From contig OY292279.1 in assembly GCA_958496175.1 (NCBI GenBank), forward strand, positions 19,344,001 through 19,408,000: 64,000 nucleotides of DNA. Reading direction: 5' to 3'. Numbering within the stretch: position 1 is the stretch's first letter; every line of letters starts with the position of its first letter. Both the position numbers and the translations under genes were made by a program. The notes beneath the pieces are model-generated. The model ran no database searches. It was not told the DNA's origin and saw nothing but the letters and a program-made list of their open reading frames with translations. This DNA comes from Sisyra terminalis. Taxonomy: Eukaryota; Arthropoda; Insecta; Neuroptera; Sisyridae. Shown one piece after another: positions 57,933 to 64,000 of the stretch.

Positions 57933-59639
57933 AAATTATATTTTTTATTTTGCATATAATTATAATTTGCTTAGGAAAGTTAACATTACATAAAAATATC
58001 AATGTTCATTACCATATCAGCCACACATTATCCTTTGGAAACGTTAGTTCCTATTGCATATGACAAGTGTGAAAAATTTATCACCAAATTAAATTACTAG
58101 ATATAACTTAAAGGAAATATATAACGGAAGATTGTCGGTAAATCACTAGTAAAACTTACTACTTACTACTAAAACTACACCAACTAGCGATTTTTTTGTC
58201 CCAACTGGCATAATCTTCTCCTACTCAAAACCAATTCGTCCTTTACTCCTTCAAAATTTCACTTTAATTCTGCCGGCAGAAAGACGTAGCTACTTTGGAC
58301 AAATTATAAAATTAATTTTATTTTACTTGTAATCAAAATGGTTATACTATACTTCGAATTTCAAATTTTGTCGTCCAAATAATTAAATTCAATTAAATTA
58401 TTGCATTGAAACACGAAAAGAGGGAAGAAACAGGAAAAAAATAAAACCATTTGGAAAAAGAACGTTAAATTAAGAGGAAATTGGAACTTGTAATTAAACG
58501 TCGGAAACGGCTTCAAGGAAATTATTGGTAAGGAAGTTCATCTCCCCACTCTTCTAGTCCCTGGCATTTTCCTCGTTTTTGTGCAACTTAATATATTATG
58601 TTTTTCATTATTTTCTTTTTTGCAAAAAAAAATCGTAATCAAAACAATTCTACTCGTTTTATAAATTTTTTGTTTCAAGGATTTTCTTTTAAAATTTAAT
58701 GAGACTCCACTTTATAAGAGGACCTTTCTAATTAATTGGAGACAAAAAGGAATAAATTAAAACCAATTCTGGTTTTCTTATAATAACTTGAATGTTTAAA
58801 TGAAAATTTGAAATTTAATTGAAAAAGTAAATTTAATTAAAATAAATAAATTAAAAATATAAAATCGGTCAAATGAAATTTTAAAAAATCTACGTTTTAA
58901 AAATGCTGACAAAAAGTGTCTATAGATATGTTATTTGAACTCAAAAAGCTTTATGTTTCTATAGCTGATATTTTCAAATATGATTAGATAGATCGTATTC
59001 TTAAAGTTATTTAATGAACAAATATTTATCTGTTAGTTAATTTACTAAGTTTATTTTACTTTTTTCTGGAATATAAATGATTCTATATGAAAATTGGAAG
59101 AAAAAAATAATACAGGACGAGTTTATTTCATAGGTACCGATGGTAAAATTGGTATCGATGGTAAAAGATTAACTAAATTTGAATTAACTGATTTTAAGTG
59201 TTAAATTGAAATTTTTAATTAAATCAGAGATTGAGAAGAGAGATTAGAAATTAATTTTGAGACAAATTTTTAAACTGATTTTGTATTTTCTAATAAAATT
59301 TATCATGTAAATATATGAAAAATTATAAATGAAAAAATTGTAATGTACACTGTACACTGTAACCTGTTTGAAAGAGCAAAACAATCCATTAAAATATAAA
59401 TTATGAAAAAATGAAAACATTTCCCAAAACTTTTTGGTTTTTATCAAACTCTTTAGCAATTATATATTCTTTTAAATACAACATAATTAAAAAGGCTGAC
59501 CTACTTCAGCGAGCAATACGGTCGGAAGATTAACAAAAAAAAGGATAATAGTGGCTATTGTCATACAAAGTAATCTGTCATCAGAAATTTAAGAAATAAA
59601 TGGTTACAAAGATGTACCAAAAATAGTATACCTAATCAC
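57933..59639. other. No gene seen
   Basis: Unique A+T-rich DNA. A GGTACCGATGGTAAAATTGG/GGTATCGATGGTAAAA tandem pair lies near 59132-59167. Confidence 0.5.
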
Positions 59640-60010
59640 TTACATCAAAGAATGCAGTTAAAGTATCTTAGCTACTTTAAAGTATATAAGATACTTCATG
59701 TTTGTCTCTTTATTTTTTGACGTAAAGTAAATAGTATCTCTAATATTTTTAAAAAGAACTAAATCTTGAAACTTTAAAAGTATCTTAGATACTGAAAAGT
59801 TACTTTTAGTAACTGATTAGATGCAAAGCTTAATTTTGTTTTAGTTTATAAGATTCAATTTTTACTTTTTATATAAATTTTTTTCTGTTTTTAAGAACTT
59901 TTGAATTTATTTTTAAAGTATGTTTTAGGCATACAAACATTTCTTTTTCCTAGGTTAATAAAGATAAGAAATATACTATCTGATTATCTAACGACTTTAC
60001 CTTATACGTT
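59640..60010 (-). repeat. GTATC/GATAC-rich dispersed repeat, copy 3 (inverted)
   Basis: Minus-oriented relative of the family at 660-1200: AAAGTATCTTAGATACTGAA, AAGTTACTTTTAGTAACTGA, and further on the complement of the AATAAAGATAAG block. Confidence 0.6.
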
Positions 60011-60149
60011 ACAGAAGCTCTTAAAAGAAATACTTAATACTTGCAAAGGTAATATACAAAGTAACTGAAATCTTTCTAAAGACTGAGAATTATTTTTTAA
60101 GTATCATAAAAAGTAACTTAAGATAAGTATAAAAGTTTCTTTTTTTAAG

Positions 60150-60840
60150 AGTAACTAGGTACCCTAAGTAAGTTCATATACTCTTTAAAAGAGTATCTTA
60201 TCTATTTAGATATTTTACCAAAGTATCTTCGATAATTCTGTATCAGCGCTGTCAAAGATACTAAAGAAGAGTATCAAGATACAAGATAGTTTTTTTTTTA
60301 AAATATCCAAAGTTACATTGGGTTTTTAGTTGTTCCTTTAAAAAAGGAACTGAAATACTTATATTAACTTACTTTTTAAAATACTTAAATTTATACTTTT
60401 TTAGTTAGTTTGTATATTATGTGTGCACTTAGTTTCGTAATGTATTAGGTAAAATTCTTTGGTAGCTAGATAATGCATATCCTCTCTTTATTAATTTAGA
60501 AAATACTTGAGGATAAATATCTAACCTCGTGTGAAAAGTACAAACAAAGAAAACAATAAAAGTTTCCTAAAAATTTCATATATTGAATCTTATAGAATAA
60601 AACAAAATAAAACTCTGTATCTCTTCTCTCGGTATCTAGATATCTAAGGTACTTTTCGGTATCTAAGATATATTTTAAGTAGCAAGGTAAAGTTGGTTTT
60701 CAAAAGTATCAAAGATACTAGTTAGTTTTTGCTAAAAAAATAAAGGAACTATAGTACTAAGAACTAATATCTGAGATACTTAAAAGTAACTAAGTTACTT
60801 TAAAATAACTAAAACATTATTTTCTGATAGCTCTGCTTTG
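60150..60840 (+). repeat. GTATC/GATAC-rich dispersed repeat, copy 4
   Basis: Plus-oriented and the most complete uninterrupted copy: TTATAGAATAAAACAAAATA, AAACTCTGTATCTCTTCTCT, AGATACTAGTTAGTTTTTGC, ending TTATTTTCTGATAGCTC. It faces copy 3, so 59640-60840 may be one inverted-repeat element. Confidence 0.65.
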
Positions 60841-60859
60841 GACACGGTGAAGATCTAAC

Positions 60860-61235
60860 ACTCTATAGAAGAAGCCAGAAGAATGGCGATGAAACTAACA
60901 AAAGTATGACTAATTTCATCCTTCCGGAAAACTCCTGAAAATAAAGTTGAACCCTTAAAAACCGACAAGCAAAAGATTGAATCCTTTAAACTATCCATGC
61001 TAAGAGTCTCATGGACGGAGAAAAGAATTAATAAATTCACCTTGCAAGAATTAAAAATAGATAATATAAGTGATAGATTCATGAAAAGAATATACAAGGC
61101 ATACTTGCATTACTTCGATCATATGAGAATCATATAAGAAAACTAGGAAAAAGGAACTGCTTATGGATGAAAGAAAAATTGAAAGCAAATATAGTAAAAG
61201 AAAATCTCCTACACGATGGTTTGAAGAACTGATCG
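60860..61235 (+). pseudogene. Decayed LINE C-terminal fragment
   Basis: The frame at about 61010-61140 reads MDGEKRINKFTLQELKIDN and RIYKAYLHYFDHMRII, then stops. The layout resembles the helical segment plus 'lhyfGHv.R' block that lies behind the RT domain in several insect LINEs. The remainder is frameshifted. Confidence 0.45.
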
Positions 61236-61838
61236 TTTAATACTAATTGGGTATAAATTACTTAATACAGTACATCCAGCACAGGACAAGAAGACATGGA
61301 AAATATCACCCAATCTATAGGGGTAGAAGGAGAGAAAAGAGAGAGTAAACTTTGCAATTTTAATGAGACAAAACTAAGAACTCAGTAAAACCTGGATAAT
61401 TCTAAGAATGACTCAATTTTCCTCTAGGTTGACATCTTTCTAAAACTTTAAAGATAAATGGCATTGAAAATTGTCTTTTTTAAAACTTTGCAACGTAGCT
61501 GCGGCTGTCTTTTAACATCCAGGACAAAAAATTGCACAGCTCTACTCACATAAAAGCATTGTTTTACAATCCATTGAATCAAATTGCCCTCATAAGGAAC
61601 ACTCACTCCTTGGATACGATAAATTTCAGGATAAAATTTCTGCCAGCATTATTACCTCCGTAACTTTCCGTTTTGTTTTTCCAAGGAGTTATCCACTAAA
61701 TGCAAAATATTTTTACTCAAATATTATAAGGATAAACCAGTTAGTAGTTTTCTGTTCATTTTAAGAGAAAATATCATCCCCATATATAATTGGAGCAATT
61801 AAAAATTGTCGTTTTTGAAACTTTGAAATAAAATTGTG
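61236..61838. other. No gene seen
   Basis: A+T-rich DNA. The words AAAATTTCTGCCAGCATTAT and AAAATTTCTGCAAGCATTTT, with flanking sequence, recur at 61636 and 62393, so the palindromic element at 61851 sits between two diverged copies of another repeat. Confidence 0.5.
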
Positions 61839-61983
61839 TTAGTCCTTGTACTGTGTATACAATATATAGAATATATTGCGGTCCAATTTATGTAGTATAA
61901 TTTAATATAATAATATATAAAAATCATACCATAAACATAAATTTGAAACAAAAGTTCAAACAAAAATATTCGTGACGTATTGA

Positions 61984-62024
61984 CCAGATACGTATTTCGA
62001 TTGCCAAGTAATCTTCCTCAGTGG
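61984..62024 (-). ncRNA. Hammerhead-ribozyme-like motif
   Basis: Minus strand: CCA | CTGAGGA A | GATTACTTGGCAATC | GAAATACGTATC | TGG. Stem I is CCA/TGG, stem II is GATT/AATC with an inner mismatch, and stem III is the self-complementary ATACGTAT followed by C. Confidence 0.6.
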
Positions 62025-62059
62025 TCATCAAGTAGTCTCAAGTAATCTCTACTTGATGA

Positions 62060-62100
62060 CCACTGAGGAAGATTGCTTGGCAATCGAAATACGTATCTGG
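62060..62100 (+). ncRNA. Hammerhead-ribozyme-like motif
   Basis: Plus strand: CCA | CTGAGGA A | GATTGC-TTG-GCAATC | GAAATACGTATC | TGG. Stem II is a perfect 6-bp hairpin, stem III (ATAC/GTAT) is longer than in the other subfamilies, and stem I is CCA/TGG. This is the best-formed candidate in the window. Confidence 0.68.
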
Positions 62101-62294
62101 GCACGAATATTTTAATACGTCACGAATATTTTTGTTTGAACTTCTGTTTCAAATTTATGTTTATGGTATGATTTTTATATATTATTATATTAAATTATAC
62201 TACATAAATTGGACCGCAATATGTTCTATATATTGTATACACAGTATAACTGTTCAAAGTCAGCGAAAAAATCTTATTTTGATTAGTCCTTGTA

Positions 62295-63259
62295 GTTATA
62301 GTGTAACATTTTTTTTACAATTCTACTTTCCCAAAAAAAAAATTTGATCCAATAAGAAAAACTCATCCCCTAAAAACGACAAATTTTTGGGAAAAATTTC
62401 TGCAAGCATTTTTATCTCCTTAACTTTTCGTTTTGATTTTCCCTGAAATAATACCATACAAAATTCAGTGTATAACTAGCCAAAAATATTTTTATCACTT
62501 AACGGGAAAAGAGCATCTCTTATATATTCTTTCATTGTTGAAAAAGCAACGATTATGGCGCCAAACAAAACCTACCATCGTTTTTTAATTTTGACTGAAA
62601 ATAGCAATTATCACAAATTATTACAGAAGAATTTTAAAGGATATCTTCCATATTTTTCAAAATGAAACTTGAATTAATTTAATTAAAAGCAATATTTTAT
62701 ATAAATCCCCAGACCACCATTCTATTCCCTTGCTAAATTCTTGTCAAAAGTGATAAATTCGATAATTCAGCTTAAATAAATAACTAATTATCCTGTTCCC
62801 TCGTTTCCCATTTTCGTCCATTGTCTCGAGTAGTAATACTAATCAATTTTCCAGCACGTCACTCTTTTCATGTGTAAAATATAGCGGAGTAGTTTTGAGG
62901 GTAAATAAATTTGAACGATTCAACGTAAAAGGGGAGGTGAATGGTACCTTATGGTTTTCCGTATAATATTAAAATGTAATTAATGGTTATTGTTCGAGTA
63001 GCGCGCTTAGCTGCAGTCACTGTTGGATGAAAATTTAATATCATATAGACAACTTTTAATGCTTTTGGTGGAAAGAAAATCGAAAAAAATCATAGATTGA
63101 TTAATGATCCAGGTTAAAGTTAATTCGTAACGACAAATTTGGATTTAAATTATTCCAGTCTTTTAAATTGTCATCCATAATTTTCCCTTGTGAAAACATA
63201 TTCAAAAAGTAGCTACCACTGTAGCTTGAGGATTCGAAATGTAAGTTCAAAGTTATATG
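62295..63259. other. No gene seen
   Basis: A+T-rich DNA without open frames of note. Confidence 0.5.
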
Positions 63260-63263
63260 CTAA

Positions 63264-63725
63264 TGTAACGTAACGTCTTAAAACTGTATTGAGATGACGT
63301 TATTTGTTCTTTTAATTTCTTTTGGAAATAAATAATCACTTTCACACATAACAATCACTTTTTTAATTTCACTTTTTATTACACAATTACACTTCTCAAC
63401 ACAATCACTCAAATGACAATAATCACTTTTAATTCAAATCACACTAATAATCGCTTTGTTGCAACAGAAATTCACAACTGAATTTCTACACAGAACTGTG
63501 ATACAGAACTGCACTGGACTTGAGCTGAGCGACTTATATACCCGCAACCCAACACTCTAGAATATACTCCATTGTTCCAGAACAATCCATATGCACATTC
63601 TATAGATGTTTCCAGAACAATCTATATGTACATTCGCATTGGTGGGAGAGAGATAGAAGTCACTCAGCCAACCGCGTGCCGGCATAGCACAAAGAGAGAG
63701 AAAGACTTTGTCCCTTTCTGTTACA
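63264..63725 (-). mobile_element. Gypsy-type solo LTR, 462 bp
   Basis: Read on the minus strand it starts TGTAACAGAAAGG and ends CGTTACGTTACA, giving TGTAAC/GTTACA inverted tips. CTAA lies on both sides (63260-63263 and 63726-63729), a 4-bp duplication as made by Gypsy-class integrases. It contains a TATA box followed by a typical transcription-start region and an AATAAA-like polyadenylation signal (TGTAATAAAAAG, about 63371-63382). No internal retrotransposon sequence adjoins it, so it is the product of LTR-LTR recombination. Confidence 0.88.
63533..63540 (-). promoter_or_regulatory. TATA box of the solo LTR
   Basis: TATATAAG on the minus strand, followed about 25-30 bp downstream by AGTCCAGTGCAGTTCTG, a plausible initiator region. 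Confidence 0.6.
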
Positions 63726-63729
63726 CTAA

Positions 63730-64000
63730 GTTTAGTGAATTATTAATATTGTGGGACTACTGTTTTGCACCATTTCAATAGAATGGCTAATTGTAAGAAG
63801 GACATCGTGTAATAAGTATTTGAGTGGTTAAGAACTAGATCAATAAATATATTTAGTTTAATTGATTTTGAAAAACTCATTTTTTGGTATAATCTAGTCT
63901 TTCCTAAAACTACCAATTTGTGATTTTAATTTTTGATATTATTAATTATAGTGAATTAAAATATGGGTTAGCTCCCGGATAAGTCGATAGACTACCCGGA
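63730..64000. other. No gene seen; window edge
   Basis: A+T-rich DNA. The last 30 bases (GCTCCCGGATAAGTCGATAG...) are abruptly less A+T-rich and could be the start of another element cut by the window end. Confidence 0.4.

Larger units (their letters stand above)
61851..62282. mobile_element. Palindromic Penelope-like element with two hammerhead-like motifs
   Basis: The arms of ~190 bp (TGTGTATACAATATATAGAA ... CCATAAACATAAATTTGAAA ...) are close to perfect inverted copies around a short centre. A perfect 12-bp direct repeat TTAGTCCTTGTA flanks it (61839-61850 and 62283-62294). No ORF. This looks the youngest of the group because the arms are nearly identical. Confidence 0.87.

Overview
The window looks like nuclear DNA of an arthropod, most likely an insect. 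It is very A+T rich (around 70% by eye), has no long uninterrupted ORFs, contains GT-AG introns of several to tens of kilobases, and is packed with decayed transposable elements of insect type: hAT-like, mariner-like, Jockey-like and other LINE fragments, Penelope-like, a Gypsy-type solo LTR, and a tRNA-derived SINE. The species cannot be named from the sequence. A beetle with a large genome would fit, but that is a guess.

One host gene is clearly present, on the minus strand. Four exons (38913-39018, 13322-13482, 9938-10057, 5711-5897) have matching splice phases (end 0/start 0, end 2/start 2, end 2/start 2) and together encode TM2 to TM5 of a secretin/Methuselah-like (class B type) seven-transmembrane receptor. 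Introns between them are about 25.4, 3.3 and 4.0 kb. I could not find the exon(s) for the extracellular domain and TM1 (expected above 39 kb) or for TM6-TM7 (expected below 5.7 kb), so the gene probably runs off at least the low-coordinate end. Almost everything else between 5.7 and 39 kb is intron filled with transposons.

Region by region. 0-5.7 kb: a MITE, a GTATC/GATAC-rich repeat family, an 861-bp hAT-like element with perfect target duplication nested in that repeat, and LINE debris. 5.7-14 kb: three receptor exons, SINEs, a Penelope-like RT remnant and a 75-bp minisatellite. 14-31 kb: several DNA transposons with resolvable TIRs and TSDs (14719-15373, 18422-21420, 21609-21905, 28604-29942), an unidentified coding remnant near 23.5 kb and an RNase H remnant near 25.3 kb. 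31.7-36.05 kb: a 4.3-kb hAT-type element carrying many nested repeats. 37-42 kb: another TIR element, the TM2 exon, and a 5'-truncated Jockey-like LINE. 43-64 kb: mostly small repeats, and a Gypsy-type solo LTR with 4-bp TSD at 63264-63725.

The most interesting pattern is a set of small palindromic elements (43612-44000, 50821-50975, 57546-57922, 61851-62282, and an older relative near 30.35-30.97 kb). Four are flanked by 10-12 bp direct repeats. In the intact ones each arm carries a hammerhead-ribozyme-like motif (CTGANGA, a stem-loop, GAAA, then a self-complementary ACGT or TACGTA, then C). They look like non-autonomous relatives of Penelope-like elements, whose terminal repeats are known to encode minimal hammerheads, and a decayed Penelope-like RT lies at 6.4-7.3 kb. 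The inverted head-to-head arrangement in every copy is the part I would follow up.
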